This document shows positions 33,164 to 46,433 of a stretch of DNA of 64,000 bases, in pieces. The position numbers were made by a program, and so were the translations under genes. The DNA comes from Anadara kagoshimensis. Taxonomy: Eukaryota; Mollusca; Bivalvia; Arcoida; Arcidae. Where the stretch lies: the NCBI GenBank assembly GCA_021292105.1, contig CM037867.1, positions 12,920,183 to 12,984,182 on the forward strand. Reading direction: 5' to 3'. Numbering within the stretch: position 1 is the first letter of the stretch; each line of letters begins with the position of its first letter. The notes beneath the pieces were generated by a model. It was not told the origin of the DNA. It did not search any database and saw only the letters and a list, made by a program, of their open reading frames with translations.

Positions 33164-34044
33164 TATTAAAGCAAACCCTTTTTAAAAAATGTTTTACTCC
33201 AGATTGACATTACGTTAAAATTTATAACAGTTTCTTGCACTGATGTTTCTTCTAGCATTTGGATCAAGTACTCCATCTTATCAGTTTATCCTGGTGTAGA
33301 CCTTTACGAGACGTCATAATTATGTTTACTTAGTATACATGTGATAAGGTGAAATAAAAGAACATTGGGGCTGTTGGTATTTTAGAATAATGGCGGGAAT
33401 CTAACATGTTTCATCTAAAAGGCGCATTTTACAATAAATGTTAAATATTGTTTGCTTACATGCATGTCATTAGGAAAAAATATATACAATTGAATGTCAA
33501 ACATACAAGAAATTAAAGACGGTTTGAGAGTATGCCTTTGGCAATTTTGGCAAACTATATAGGAAAAAATAATGCTGTGAAATAATTTAACATGACAATT
33601 AACAGTTTGTGAAACAATTTCAATGACGGTTTATGACATATATAGGTTGCTCAACAAAAGGGTCTCGGTTTCCGAGTGGTCTCAAACGCGCGCTTACGCA
33701 CCACTTTCAGTAATTGTCATATCAGATGTCTAACGTAAAGTAACCGAACGGAGAGGGTTGTTGATTTGTTTTGTACCCAAGCAGTTGAATGAGAAAACTA
33801 TTGGTAAATTGATAAAAAATGGCACTAGAAATGTGGACCAGAGCCATAGCAAACAATGTAAACCAAACGGCTCACCATCGATAATATGATTGTGGAATCA
33901 ATCAAATATCAGATGGATATATGGTATCTATTATCAAAAAGTTTATTACATGATGGAAGTCCTATGGTATACTGCACTGCTGACAAGCCCGCTAAAACAT
34001 AGTTCAATTAACTGGATTTGTCTTTCGGGTCAAATACCCGACAC
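33164..34044. other. Stretch without recognised genes
   Basis: Nothing supportable on either strand. Confidence 0.4.
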
Positions 34045-34230
34045 AATTTCAATTTGACCTTGCGACCTTGACCTTTGCCGAACACACCTAAATGTGGTAA
34101 ACAACACATCATGTGATATTAGTTAACATTTGTTCAAAGTTTGATCAAAATCCATATTTAGATGTTAAAATAATGAATCGGATACGGATGGACCAACAGA
34201 GTACAGATAGACATGGCAGTTTCCATATAC
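34045..34230 (+). repeat. GACCTTTGACC-type dispersed repeat, copy 1
   Basis: Contains 'gaccttgcgaccttgacctt', then 'cacatcatgtgatat', then 'tttgttcaaagtttgatc', and a worn 'gacggatgg..cagatagaca' end. Same order as 40015-40190. Repeats of this type are abundant in molluscs and other marine invertebrates. The class (SINE or LINE tail) is not resolved here. Confidence 0.65.
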
Positions 34231-35689
34231 ATGCATCAGCTTTAACTAAGTTTGCATAGCTCAATTTCACAAATAATTTCTTAACTAAAGTTTCCTTAAC
34301 TAGAATCCAACATTTAATACTGTACTTATTTTGTTAAATTTTAAGATATTAAGGAACTGAAGGTGCCATTTTGAAGATTAGTCAAAGCTTATTACAGTTA
34401 TAATTAATTTTTTCGGTCAATTTGTTTGTTTGTAGTACCATAAATTATTGCCAAAATGTATCATATTTAAGTTAAAAATACCCTTTTAGTAATGAATGTT
34501 TGTGAAATTGAAGCTATGGCTATAATAATAGACTTTAGATATGTAGCTGTTATACCATTACCTATGGTTTTTCTTTTACACCCTTATTGCCCTTCCCTTC
34601 TCTATCAGTTTCAACATACCTATATATGTTTGTTTAGATAAGGTCCCATTCATTGCTTTCAAAGAGGTGACCAAGGTTTAGGACAGTTATCTCGAAGCAT
34701 TGAACGATCTTTTAAAACATGTTTTATTTTTCACAGCTAAGATATGGATATGGTTAAGAAAATTTACCAAGATTATACAGGCCTATATTTTTATTCAAAA
34801 TACAAGGTGTCAATTCAATACAAGTCATATAACATCGATATGACACCTGCCAGTGGTGATCTATATTATAAGATGGGTTAAATCGACACATCTGGCCCAA
34901 TTGTATAATTTTTAGAAACGCCGTCATACATCAAAAATGATTAAGGAACTAAGATAGAAAATAACAAAGTTTTATCAAAATTTCTAAACTTTACATCTGA
35001 AATCTTTAAACCAATCGGATTGTCGTAAGCTTTATAGTAAAGCCAATAAATCAACCTTCATCGTAGTAATTCAAAATAAAGTACAATGCTCAAGAATCAT
35101 CAACATCCAATTAACATCACAGAGATTACAATTCGGAAACCATCAACAAATCAGATTTGAGTGTGCTATTTGATTTTTCGTAGATTTTGTGAAACTTCGA
35201 ACAAATAAAATAAATACACATCAAAATTTAATCAGTTTCACAGAAATATTATCCGAAAACCATCTCCAAACTAAACTGCAGTGTGCTAATTTGTAGGCCA
35301 GCAAAAATAGGTTTACACCCACAAGGTACGGTCCCCTTTAGTGGTGGCTTTAGCGTCCAGGGAGGGAGTTTATAAAAATAATACAAAACCACAAATGAGT
35401 AACTCGACTGTCTGCAAAAATATACCATCTACGAGTCTTGCAAATGTCACAAAAAGAATTTTAGAGTTACAATAAGTCAATTTGTTTTAAATGTTAATAA
35501 CAAGGAAAGAAAAACACATTTGGGGACCTCTGTTGAAAGAAATGTTTGGCTTTGGTTGGACACTGGAGAAAAAAACCAGTGGTCTGTGTGTATGTTTGCG
35601 TGTATAGTACTATTGGACATCCTTCAAACATTCCACTTTTTATAACCGTATTCCATGCATAAATACGTACATTTAAAATGAAAAGAAAA
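34231..35689. other. A+T-rich stretch, no gene seen
   Basis: No feature supported. There is a weak internal resemblance between 'atcacagagattacaattcg' and 'ttcacagaaatattatccg' (about 35115 and 35235), suggesting an old local duplication. Confidence 0.4.
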
Positions 35690-35812
35690 CATACATGTTC
35701 TGCTCAATGTCCAAATTAAAACCCCCAAATCAAAGTAAAAACTACCATCAGTGAAGTGATGTCGTGTGCTCCGGAAGGGTAAGCCCCACCTGTTTAGCTA
35801 GCTAAATCAAAA
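35690..35812 (-). mobile_element. P1 3'-UTR fragment
   Basis: Retains 'gtgctccggaagggtaagcc' and 'cacctgtttagctagcta', plus a worn tail at the left. No coding part. Confidence 0.75.
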
Positions 35813-38270
35813 TATTACCAACTTGAAATGATGTAGAAAAAGACAGGATAAAAGCACCTGTCCAATATACAGCACAGGCCTGCCGAAACTTTTAGTTAAT
35901 GATTCAATAATTGATTCAACTCATCTCTGCTCCTCGTAAGCTACATCTTGGAAGTTTTTCTAAGTCTTGACATTTTGTTTTTATCACTAGCTATCCATAT
36001 CTTTTCGATAGCCCAGTGGTTAATGTTCTTCCGGACTGCACTGTAGATAATTCCCAATTTAATTTCCAAAAACAGACATGTGTTGTGTGCCTGGTTTAAA
36101 AAGATTTTTCCGGGTTTTTTTTTCTAACAATCTAAAATAATATGATTAATTCAATGCATGTTTCTGTTTGCTACATGAATTATTTTTATTTTTTCAATTT
36201 CCTTTTTTATTATCGGCAACATTTTTGTGATATATCTTGGGGTACTGATAAATACATGTTATTATAGATGGATTGTTGTTTTAGTCCCTCATTCAACTAT
36301 TACATTTTCGTATACTAAAGCGCTCAAGTCTTAAAATGGAAAAAAAGTCAACTACCTCCGTCAAGCGAACTTATATTTCTTAAACAATGAAGCAATGGGT
36401 TAGGAGCATGTTTGTTCGTTAGTGAACTTGGTCACCAAGGTCCCTAGAAAATAATGTGCTTAATTATAATTATATGTGCATAAAGCAATAGGTTGAACAA
36501 CATGCCGCGCACTGATTTGTATTTGAAATCGCGAACTGACATATTTCAAATCTCCTTTATTTTTCGGGAGATTATGTAGTTAAAATCTGGTGTCTACTTG
36601 CCAATAATGAGAGTGTTAACAATCGCATTATTTATCGTAATTTTTAATATTCAATAAACTATTTTTTTGGAAATATCGTTCGCTTCTTTTGGTGACAGAC
36701 CTGTTTGTTGTTAGGTGGCACACGTAGATATCAACGTACATTATGATGTGTCATGCATTTTTATGGTTATATACTTGTGTGCTCATTATAAATCAACATT
36801 TTATGAAAAACATGGCATCCTTAAGCATAATATATACCCGTTGTACCTGTTACCATAAAACTAAGAACAATGGCATTCTTGAGAAAAACTTATCACTGTT
36901 TATCTGAAAAAAAAAAAATATATATATACTACAATCCATAAAAATAGGATATTTATAGATCTGGATCACCGACGGGTGTGAAATTTAAATGTAAGTGATG
37001 AAAATGAATTATAAGTTACTAGGGTATCTAATATCGCTTACATAATCATATTAAAATTTTAACAAGTCAATCTTAAGATAGATTATGAAACCTGAAGCGA
37101 CAGACTAAGGTGAATTGATTCCAGGGTCAAAACATGTTCAGTTATCATGCTGTTTATTATTAATTAATCATCATGTATCGTATATTTAGAAATTTTAGGA
37201 CATACATGCATCTTTGTGTTTTTCTTCTCATAAATCAAATATTATGAAATTATATAATATTTTAAGTAAAAAGGCTATCATAGCTGTTACAGCTTTTTTC
37301 ACATAAAAATGACAAATCTACACATAATTTAAAAGTCACAGACACAATCAGACACACAAACACGCGGTGTAAGGAAAGTATTTTAATTATGTAATTGCAT
37401 GGACCTGCGTTTATTGGTCACATACATGAGGTGCCCTAAAATAGAAAGCCAATTTAGACAGGTCCTGTTGTGAGAAAGGTTCTCAGTTTGCATGCCGATG
37501 GTAGGTGGTCTGTATCTTCTTTAATCTTGTAACTGACCGCCTTGGTATAAGTGAAAAATCTTTACTGAGACGTAAAATTCCATTACTCCACTCCTATACA
37601 CTCAACCGGTTAAATATACAACTGATATAAAATTTCTCTAAATCCCCTGCATCCTTTATTGTAAATGTTACACTTAGTTGATCATATTGTTAAGCAGCGT
37701 AGGTGAATACAGTGGCCCTAACAAGAATGTCAATTGTAGAATTATATAAATATATAAAACACATTAAAACTCACAATTCTATGATGCACCAGGGGAAATT
37801 TATTTATTATGACTATTTGATAAAGATATATACATAAAAATCACATTAAATATGATATAAAATGTTGGACCATTTTATTCAATAAAATTTATGCAGATAT
37901 AATTCCATTCAATAGACCTTATATATTTTAATGGCGAGATTTGTATCTCCCACTTTGATCTTATAAAAAAACCTTACGTTATTTGCACTGATGATCTAAT
38001 TTTACTGGTCCAAAGAGGTCAAAAAATGAAAACGGAACAGATCGAATTTAGTTATTGGTTTTGTTTCTTAGCAATTCATTTAATGATATAAATACTAAGA
38101 TACCTCTACTTGTGCAGTCCAATAATCAATAAAAATTTAAATACGCATACACTGATATATACATTTTTGGCTATTAAACTGTATATACATGTGTTGTTTG
38201 GCAAAAGTTATTATACATCGTTTGTAATCACATTAAACAGTTTGTAATTACGGGGATTTATCGGGATCTT
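35813..38270. other. Long A+T-rich stretch, no gene supported
   Basis: Contains an A-run followed by (ta)n at 36907-36930. No ORF of note, no recognised repeats. Confidence 0.4.
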
Positions 38271-38605
38271 TTGGGAAAAGGCCCTAAACTAAAAATTAGG
38301 AAAAACTATCAACTTTTTGCTCATTTTGGAAAAACTTCAATATCATTTTTATCAGTGTTTAATTTAACTTATTGTTCGAGTTATTATCATGGCATTTTGT
38401 CGGTTTACTTTCAATCTCAATATCAGAAGTCGGTTCATTCATGGTCTCGGAAGCCTTTGATGTAGAAGCGGTATTTTTACCTTGCTTTGCAGATGTTGTT
38501 TTAAAATAATCTAGCATTTGTTTACTAGATTTTGCATCCTCAGTCTTGAGGCGCTTTTTATAATTCTTGCTATTATTAATTTTGGTTAATTTTGACAACA
38601 TTTTG
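38271..38605 (-). pseudogene. Possible N-terminus of a hAT-type transposase
   Basis: The minus-strand frame 38601-38359 (80 codons) starts MLSKLTKINNSKNYKKRLK and continues with a Lys/Ser/Thr-rich, low-complexity linker. That resembles the start of TTF-finger hAT proteins. Beyond the stop the minus strand reads GPFPK-like residues in another frame (about 38290-38265), a motif also seen in some such proteins. No zinc finger or catalytic part follows. Confidence 0.3.
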
Positions 38606-39397
38606 ACAATGTTGAAAAACAGACTTTTAAATTTAATTATTATTAAAAAACTCTTTTTTCCGAGTCACTGAAATCTAACTATCATGTTTCAAACTTTAAG
38701 TACACACATTTTCGTTAAAAATTTCTTTATATTTTGACAAATATCATTCTACCATAAGTCCATCTACATTAAGAACTTGATTTTAAAAGTACTTAATTCC
38801 TCAAGACACATTTTATGATAATGACAAATAGTCTAATCCTAAGCGGTCAAAATTTGACTATAACACAGAAGTCATTATCTTTTGCGGCAGTGTGGGATTT
38901 GATAATGCTGAATAGTAAGTCGGGTGTGTCCCAAGTGGATACTCCATTATCGCAATAAAAGTAATCTGAAAAGATAATGTTTATAAAACATCTAATCTTG
39001 TCACGAGCTTTTAAAAATGTTTATATGAACGCAGCATAGTTAGATCTAACATTTGAAAATAAATGTTTGAATAATCACTTTTAACAATAAGAACTATCTT
39101 TTAATAAATTACTAAAATTTTAATTTATAAATGTCATATTTAATTTATTATTTTCAAACTTTAAACATAAAGTTTTGAGAAAAACATTCGAATGCTTACA
39201 TTATGTTTTGCTTATTAAAGGACCACTGGTTGTAAACAGAGAGGGATCATTGGCAGTATTCAAATAGAAAACCAGTAACAATGGAATTTATGCCCAATAT
39301 CCGTCCAAAGCTGAGTTATTTCGTCGAGCATCACATGCGTTTGTCTTTTCTTCTCTTTTAAAATCTTTGAAAAACTTTAAAATTTAGTTCAACATGC
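38606..39397. other. A+T-rich stretch, no gene seen
   Basis: Nothing recognised. Confidence 0.4.
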
Positions 39398-39565
39398 AAA
39401 CTTCTATTTAGCGGAGAAGCTGAATGCTCCAGAAAGGTAAACATCGCCTGTTTAGCCAGCTAAAGTGTAAAATCAAAATTTGAAATGGCAGGAACATGGA
39501 TATATGCAACACATACCTATATATGTAACAGCCTTGCTGTTAACGAAATTGCAGAAATATATGCC
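39398..39565 (-). mobile_element. P1 3'-UTR fragment
   Basis: The UTR block 'gctgaatgctccagaaaggt' with 'cgcctgtttagccagcta', then a worn continuation to 'aggaacatgg'. Strongly diverged. Confidence 0.65.
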
Positions 39566-40014
39566 AGTTGGCATTGTTTAATACAGACCGATTAGGTTAG
39601 TTCTGGGATGGTAAAGGAAACTGAATTACGCACCCAAAGGAAATCGAAGAACTAAAAACAACGTTATTACGCTAGGATCTGTTCCGAAACATGTGATGAG
39701 AAGCGCGCGCTTTAAACCACTCAGCAGCATTAAGACCCTTAGTTTTTTATTAAAGATGTACAGTGTAATGTAAATTTACCTTCAGAGTTCGCAATAAGCT
39801 AATGTCTCTTTAAAAGTGTTTTCCAATAAACTAAAGGGAAATATTAAATAGAGCATTGATCCCCCGCAGACCTGCCATCAGTAGACCCGCAATCTGGATT
39901 TTGTGACAAACAAATTCCATAAATACAAGCTATTGTTTTTTAGAGCATTGACTCTTAAATTGAAAAAAATAAAAGTAAGATTTCAGCGAAAACGATTTTG
40001 TAACGGAAAAATTT
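39566..40014. other. Stretch without recognised genes
   Basis: Nothing supportable. Confidence 0.4.
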
Positions 40015-40190
40015 AGATTTGACCTTCTGGTCTTGACCTTTGACCTATGCATAACTTTGGTACGCGACACATCGTCTCATGTTGGTTTACATTTGTTCCA
40101 AGTTTGATATGGAGCGAACGCGATAATGGGACGGAAAACCAGACGGACAGACAGTATGATTCCTATATACCCCCGAAACGTCGTTTGATA
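40015..40190 (+). repeat. GACCTTTGACC-type dispersed repeat, copy 2
   Basis: Better preserved than the copy at 34045: 'tcttgacctttgacctatgc', 'cacatcgtctcatgttgg', 'ttgttccaagtttgata', then 'gacggacagacag' and 'acccccgaaacgt'. Confidence 0.75.
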
Positions 40191-40904
40191 TAATTGAAGA
40201 AAGATACTGGTTACTGTCCGGAACGAAAAGCAGTGGAACGGCAATTAACCATATCTAAATATAACCTTATCCTTGCGACTACGCAGGTCAAAAACTGAAA
40301 TGCGTGAACTTAAAAATAGAATATCATTGAGTATCTAATTATAATAATTGAATATTTTTTAAAGAAAATCATAACTTTATCTTTAAAATGTTGACATTTA
40401 ATATGACAAACTTGGAAGTTTATATTAATTCTGACATTAATGGACCTAATCAACTGGAATTATTATTATTTTTTTAAGTAAACTGTCATTTTTAATGAAA
40501 AATTGATAACTATATGTTATCTATCAATTATTTTCAACACTATCTTGCTATCCCACCCGTGCCTTTTACGACAAAAATATGTTATGACTCAATTTTTGGG
40601 CGAAACCTCCACCGCATTTTTCATTGTTAGACACAAAACGGCGTACAAACGTGGGGGGGTTTCCCTTAGACAATTGGGAACCACAATCACACCATATACA
40701 TACTGAAGATTAAATAATGTAATGGTTCCATTGTGTACTTAAGAGTCGTGTCTCTCATGTGGTTATTTTGAAGCAATCATTTATTTATATGTTTTGTTTG
40801 CACAAGTCAAAGATTAAATTGAGATCACTAAACATTGTCCTTGTTATAAAAACAGTTCTTGATCGTTTTGTTTGTCTATCTTGCTTAGTTGTGATCTAAA
40901 ACAA
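40191..40904. other. A+T-rich stretch, no gene supported
   Basis: The frame 40503-40706 has no domain. Nothing else seen. Confidence 0.4.
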
Positions 40905-41405
40905 AAGTACCTATCCATGATCTAAAAGCAAATTTAAAACTTTGACAAATTAGGTTAAACACTTGAACATTCACCAGGAAAGCGAGGCCGGGTGCTTCGG
41001 AAGGGTAAAGACCTCCTCTTTAGCTAGGTACAACAACTGATTCACATGTGTAATCAATATTGAGAGGGTCAGGAACATGGAACTATAGGACATCAAATAT
41101 ATCAAGGGCAATCCTTGACACAGAGACATGAAACAATACTGTGATGACAGCCGCGAAACTTATGGAGGGCCATGATAGACCAATATCCTTGGGGCAATAA
41201 TTTATTCATAAGCAGCTTGCTTCCTTGTATAAATATCCGGGGACAAGTTCTATCCTATCATAACGTTATGATGATGAAGTAAATACACTAAAAGCACAAG
41301 AATCAGGTATATTGCTGCATATAAAAAAGGAAAGTTGACAATAGAAAAATTGTCTTGTTTTTCATACTTCTTCCAATGTAACCTCTAGAGGGCGCCAAAA
41401 TTTAA
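40905..41405 (-). mobile_element. P1 fragment reaching the RT region
   Basis: One of the longer copies. Tail relic, UTR ('ggccgggtgcttcggaaggg'), C-terminal coding relic ('tgatgacagccgcgaaac', 'gcagcttgcttccttgt'), then the SIVN segment ('ggaaagttgacaatagaaaa') at about 41330. Many indels, no open frame. Confidence 0.8.
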
Positions 41406-41937
41406 ACAGAACCTCAGAAATTAGCCATATCTTTTATTTTAAGCTATCTAGGATAGATGACATTCTCCAAATTTACGATTGTCAAGGGATTGAACGTTTT
41501 CTCCCATATGTGACACAAATTTCACGGAATACGGTACGGTATCTATTTCCATATCGCAACCCGCGTGAGCCATGTAGAATATCTCGATACAACGGGGTCT
41601 ACTTTTTAAATAATAGTTAGGGATGTAACTCACGATACGAGGGATGTCATAACATATAAGACGTATTCCCCTAACAACCGATTTCTATAATTTTTAATTA
41701 TATTTGTCATTATTATATGTCCTATTTTTTTTACTTATGAGTATGTAGAAAGAAAAAGTATTTTGTTGTTTTTTTGCTTAGGTTCACATTTGTGCTCTGA
41801 GCTACACGTTATTGATGACGTTACAACATTACGTCACACATGTATTCATCCTCTAGACAAATCTTTGCTTTGATGTAGGACATTTTGATATATTTAGGCT
41901 TCAATAAGAATATATATGCGAGAAAAATAAACAATTA
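41406..41937. other. Stretch without recognised genes
   Basis: Nothing supportable. The minus frame 41633-41448 has no recognised domain. Confidence 0.4.
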
Positions 41938-42075
41938 CTAGTTTTAGAACAAGATAAGGAAATTCAAATCTTGTGGTCAGATATTTGTATCTCAAACTCG
42001 GCGAAGTCTCGTTTGAGATGAAAATGTTTGACCACTCGACTGGAATTTTCTTATCTCGGTCTGAAACTTGTTATA
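41938..42075. repeat. Long inverted repeat (hairpin), ~65-bp arms
   Basis: The left arm contains 'acaagataaggaaattc', 'tggtcagatatttgtatctc' and 'aaactcgg'. The right arm carries their inverse ('gtttgagatgaaaatg', 'tttgaccactcg', 'gaattttcttatct', 'cttgttatag'). The loop is only a few bases at about 42002-42006. Imperfect pairing. No coding; it behaves like a foldback MITE. Confidence 0.8.
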
Positions 42076-42337
42076 GATTCTCCGATTTAAAGGCTTTAAC
42101 TAACCGTATGTGGAGTTAAATGATTTTGCGACAGTCATTGATTGATTATATGCCTGTAGCTGGTTGCTATGAATACATATTAAAGCGCTCGTGTATGTCT
42201 GTCGTATATTAAAATATTAAAAATATTAAATTCAATTTTTAAATAAAAACGCGCCGCATATCGTGATGCAAATTTCGTCATGTAATTTACATGTACTTGT
42301 CTTAATATTATGATACACAAAAATGAGTATAATAGAA

Positions 42338-42510
42338 AACAGACATACTAATCCATGTTCAAATCAAAAACCAGAAGAGAAGTAAATGTTATGAAACTGA
42401 CAAAGTAGCAAAAACACGTGTTCTTCCATTAAGGCGTGATGCCGGGTGCTCCGGAAGGGTACGAACCTCCAGTTTAGCTAGCTACACCCACCACGTGTGT
42501 AAAAAAATCA
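42338..42510 (-). mobile_element. P1 3'-UTR fragment
   Basis: Clear tail ('cagacatactaatccatgtt') and UTR ('atgccgggtgctccggaagg', 'agtttagctagctacaccca'), ending at 'cacgtgtgta' before an A-run. No coding part. Confidence 0.85.
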
Positions 42511-42594
42511 AGTTGTGCCAGTGAATTTGAAATATAACTTTTATGCACTGATTATTATTTATGTAATTCATGTATTTAATGTAATAAGCAAAAA

Positions 42595-42890
42595 AAAAAA
42601 ATCAGTATTGCCTGTGAATAAAACTTTTGCGTAAGTAATAGACGTTATTGCCACAGGCGCAACAAGTAAATAAAAATCAGTAATGACTGGATTCTAAATT
42701 TAACTATAGTGCATAATAATAGAGAAGTTATTCTCACCCTTGTGAGAAGTAAATCAGAAAATATAAATATTGCCTGTGGAAAACCAAATTTAAGTAGTTA
42801 TCTCCACCCATGTAAATCGGAAGAAATATCAATATTCCTTGTGGTTTTGAAATTTAAAAAAGTAATTTTCCCAACCAGTAGCTTGTAAGA
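42595..42890. repeat. Diverged local tandem repeat
   Basis: Repeated modules of the form 'atattgcctgtggaa...aaatttaagtagttat...ccacccatgtaaatc' occur about four times with indels (for example at about 42605, 42685, 42765 and 42830). Spacing is irregular, so the unit length is not certain. Confidence 0.5.
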
Positions 42891-44671
42891 TTAAATTAAA
42901 AATGAACTTGGTCCTACCTGTAAATATGTGATTATCGCTCTCTCTGTATTTTATCACAAGGTAAGATATGTCTGGGTAGTAACTAAGGCAATAGATATTT
43001 GACTGAATTAAAAGAATTTAACCGAAAAAAAAGAAAAAAAACTTCATTATAACAAATACTGGTATTACCTAACCAAGTACGCGAAAAAAATAAACAATAC
43101 GAATGAAGGAAACAATAACCAGATACATATATTTTGACAAGTTATGATTATTCGATAATGATACACTTTTTAAAATTTTTATAGGACCACCTGATCTCCC
43201 TGGTTAAAATTTAAAAAAAAAATGAAAAAAAGAAGAAAACATACCATAGTCGGAGAACAAAGCACTGATTATAATATATATAATCTAGTTCATGACAATT
43301 TAAGAATTGTATCATTTTTCCATGCATTGGTGTTGTTATCTTGGTGCTTGCATCTTTATGAGGACAATGCTATCAATATTTAACAAGTGGTTTCTAAACA
43401 ATTAGAATATTTTTATCTTGCAATTATAATTTTCAAATATCGATCATTCTGTACAGTATATATTTATTGCATTGGAATTCGGGCACTTCTTCCCCCACAA
43501 GAAATCATGTTATACCAGGGAAAGCGTATCATATCTAAGTTTAGTATACTGATTTGAAAGATAACCATGGAAATGAAACAGAAAAGTGCAACAATCTAAC
43601 AAAAATATTATGAAGATGACAGTTTAAAAGGTTTTTTAAAAATGTTTCGAGAGGTATTTTCTTAATTCAATTACCACATCTATTATCAGACAATGTCGAT
43701 TAATGCAATTGCAAAGACAGTTTACAATTGGTTTTGTAATCGTTTGGGACAACCACCAAACTCGCACCTATTGTGTTTTTCTGTTGTCAGAACTCATCAG
43801 AGACAAACACTAATAATGCGTTGAGACGGATTCTCTGTCAATGCCTTCACGTCATAGTGACGTTATGATATGTTTCGAATGCGCGATAATTTACAGGTAA
43901 ACTAGGTAGCGTGATGGATTGACGGCATAACGTATCCTGATCAGGTGATTGCATTAATCGAATCATCCTTCGGTATTTTAAAATGATGTATAATACTAAT
44001 AAACTGTCAAATTGAAGGTCGTTAAAACATGGTAAACATGATGATTTATTTTTCTTGTTTGCTGATGATATTTAAAAGCAATAACCATTTTGTATGCAGG
44101 TTGCAAAAAGCAAGATGAAAACGTACAGCGCCTCAAAACACCTTCTTTGGTTGTTATAATTCACCATTTTACTTGTATGGGTATATGTCACTAGATTAAT
44201 TAATATTCTGAAAATTATCATAAAACGTTGTTTAGTTGTTACGCAAGAGTCCAACTTAAAAGAGTATAAGGTCTGTTTTGAAATTGCATGAATATTCCAT
44301 GTATATTAAAAATTTTTATCCTCAGCATGAAATAGATTGCGTTTGAAAACATGTCATTAACGTCGAACTGGGATCTTTATTGTGATTATAACTTAATATG
44401 TTAATTAAGTTATATACTTCATTAGTAACGCAGTCTGGTATGAAAGTGTTTAAGTTCGTAAAATATATTAACTCCATATTCTTGTCTAAATATAACATAG
44501 AAAAATACTGTTTCTATGTTCATATCAATATGTGAAATAAATATGTTGATAAATAAACAAATCATCCGGTCCACGAGCTTATTTTCAATTTTTAAAATTG
44601 CCATTGAAAGGGACACTTATCACCAATGACAATTATGATATCATTAATCCGTAGCCCATCAAACGTTTTAC
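42891..44671. other. A+T-rich stretch, no gene supported
   Basis: No recognised gene or repeat. Minus-strand frames at 44072-44254 and 44422-44616 are short and domain-less. Confidence 0.4.
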
Positions 44672-44790
44672 ATTTTATAAATTCTATATTTACCGGTTTT
44701 AATTTTACAGTGCTCGACGGCCGTTTCGGAATACAATTCCTTTTCAGTAGTGCTTGGACCAAAATTATGAAACCAAAACTTTTTCAAGAT
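44672..44790 (-). repeat. Hammerhead unit with mutated catalytic core
   Basis: Full-length unit with the right boundary 'ggaccaaaattatgaaacc'. On the minus strand (44754-44709) stem II, cgaaac and a perfect palindromic stem III acggccgt are present, but the first core reads CTGAAAA (U7 and G8 changed) and the distal stem I strand is rearranged. G8 is the general acid, so no cleavage is expected. Confidence 0.8.
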
Positions 44791-45294
44791 GATTAAGATA
44801 AAGAAAGTTCCTGTGATGGTTTCCCAATCATCAGATTTGTTTGACGCGAAACAAGTAAAATGATTTTGATTCTAGTCTTCATTTGCTTTCAAAATAAATG
44901 TTTTATATGAAGAGACTATGGTCTTTTTTTCTTGGTTGCCCATGTCCTTAAACAATCTTATTGTTTGTGTTTCTGTTAACATTGGCACAGTTCCCAAGTG
45001 CATGATTTTAGTTACAAATTGCTATCTGTGGCCATAAGCATTATTTGTTTTTTTTAAATATTGATTTAGAGAATACGATTGTTTTTACGTTAATGTCGTT
45101 TGCTGGTTTCTAGTTGTCAATAGGTGGCAAATCAACCGCATACAAACCGGATCGTGTTCAAGTCACAATCTTAAAAAGCAATATTTTAATTTCAAAACTC
45201 GCAAATTAAGTAATACACGCGAAAAACAACCAGAATAATGAGGACAGGTGCAAACTGACATGCAAGGTTTATTGTATATTAAATAGTATTTACA
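44791..45294. other. A+T-rich stretch, no gene seen
   Basis: Nothing recognised; a faint P1-like tail relic is possible at about 45130-45250. Confidence 0.35.
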
Positions 45295-45515
45295 AATCAA
45301 AACAAACATACCAATTCATATCAAATCACAATACCAAAGAAAACTTTGAGACCGGCTTAATTAAATTGAACACGCGAAATGAAACCGGGTGCTTCTCAAC
45401 GGGAAGCACCTTCTGATTAACTAGATACACTCGCCACGGGCGAATTAAATGAATAATGAGGGGAACATGTATCTATTGGCAGTAAAATATATCCATGGCA
45501 ATTTTGGATACAAGG
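45295..45515 (-). mobile_element. P1 fragment
   Basis: Tail ('aacaaacataccaattcata'), UTR with 'ccgggtgcttc' and 'ggaagcaccttctgattaac', and a little of the C-terminal end. Diverged. The plus-strand frame 45449-45697 is a shadow that runs out of the copy. Confidence 0.75.
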
Positions 45516-46433
45516 ATCTGTTGTGCAAAAGGTCAATACCAATATTCCCATTAAAACACATGGAGACAACGCTAAATCATCTCAAAAAAAAGATCAAAGA
45601 GAGAATTTCTTACAATTCTGAACATCGATATCTTAAACTCATAAGCAGAAAAAATAAAATGACAGTAAAATTTAATTTATCACTTATACAATTCTAAAGG
45701 TAAAATTCAAGTAAATGTTGAGAAAAAGAATTCACAGTGAAAAATAGTTTATGTCTCATGTAATTTAAAAGGTAAAATTAAAGTAAAATGTTTTGATAGA
45801 GAGTGTTTACAAGTAAAAAATGTATAACGAACATGTAAGAAATTTAAATGATGATATTCAAATAGGATGTCTTTAAAAGGAGTTTTGTATGGAGAGCAGA
45901 AGGGTCAGATCATTACCAGGTTTTTATATTTTCATACGCCCGTATTCAGTTCACACGGTAATATCTTATAATGTCGCTAATTGGCACAGTAACGTATCGG
46001 TTTCTTCAGCAAAAAGGAGAACATTCTGAAATGTTCGACAAACCATAACTGTACCCAAGACTATCAACTAAACGTAAATCAAAACATCGATAATATCCTA
46101 ATAATTTAAGGATGGGTATTTGTTCAGAGCTCCTAAAATTCACTACTTAATTTAAAAACTCAACTATATTAAAATATGACCAGTTTAAAGTAATACTTGT
46201 ACGAGCCCCTTCGAATTTAACAAACAAATCAAGCAAAATATTGTATGCGACGAGAAAAGCAATCCCGAACAGCAAACATGAATTTCGAGTATAAACGTGA
46301 AACTGTGTTATTCGTGTTATACAAATATCATATGCAGTAAATATCTCTAGTTGTTGCCGGATAATATAACATCCTCTTTTCTTAAGCTTTGAATATCTTT
46401 AGTTATGTAAATTGTTTTTATTGTGTTTAATAT
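45516..46433. other. A+T-rich stretch with a short direct repeat
   Basis: 'aaaggtaaaattcaagtaaatg' type sequence at about 45697 recurs at about 45768. No gene. Confidence 0.4.

Noticed and set aside
43780-43830. CTGATGA on the minus strand near 43795 as a further hammerhead
   Set aside because: An extra base separates the short stem from the GAAA-like second core, no stem I partner was found, and it is not part of the repeat unit.
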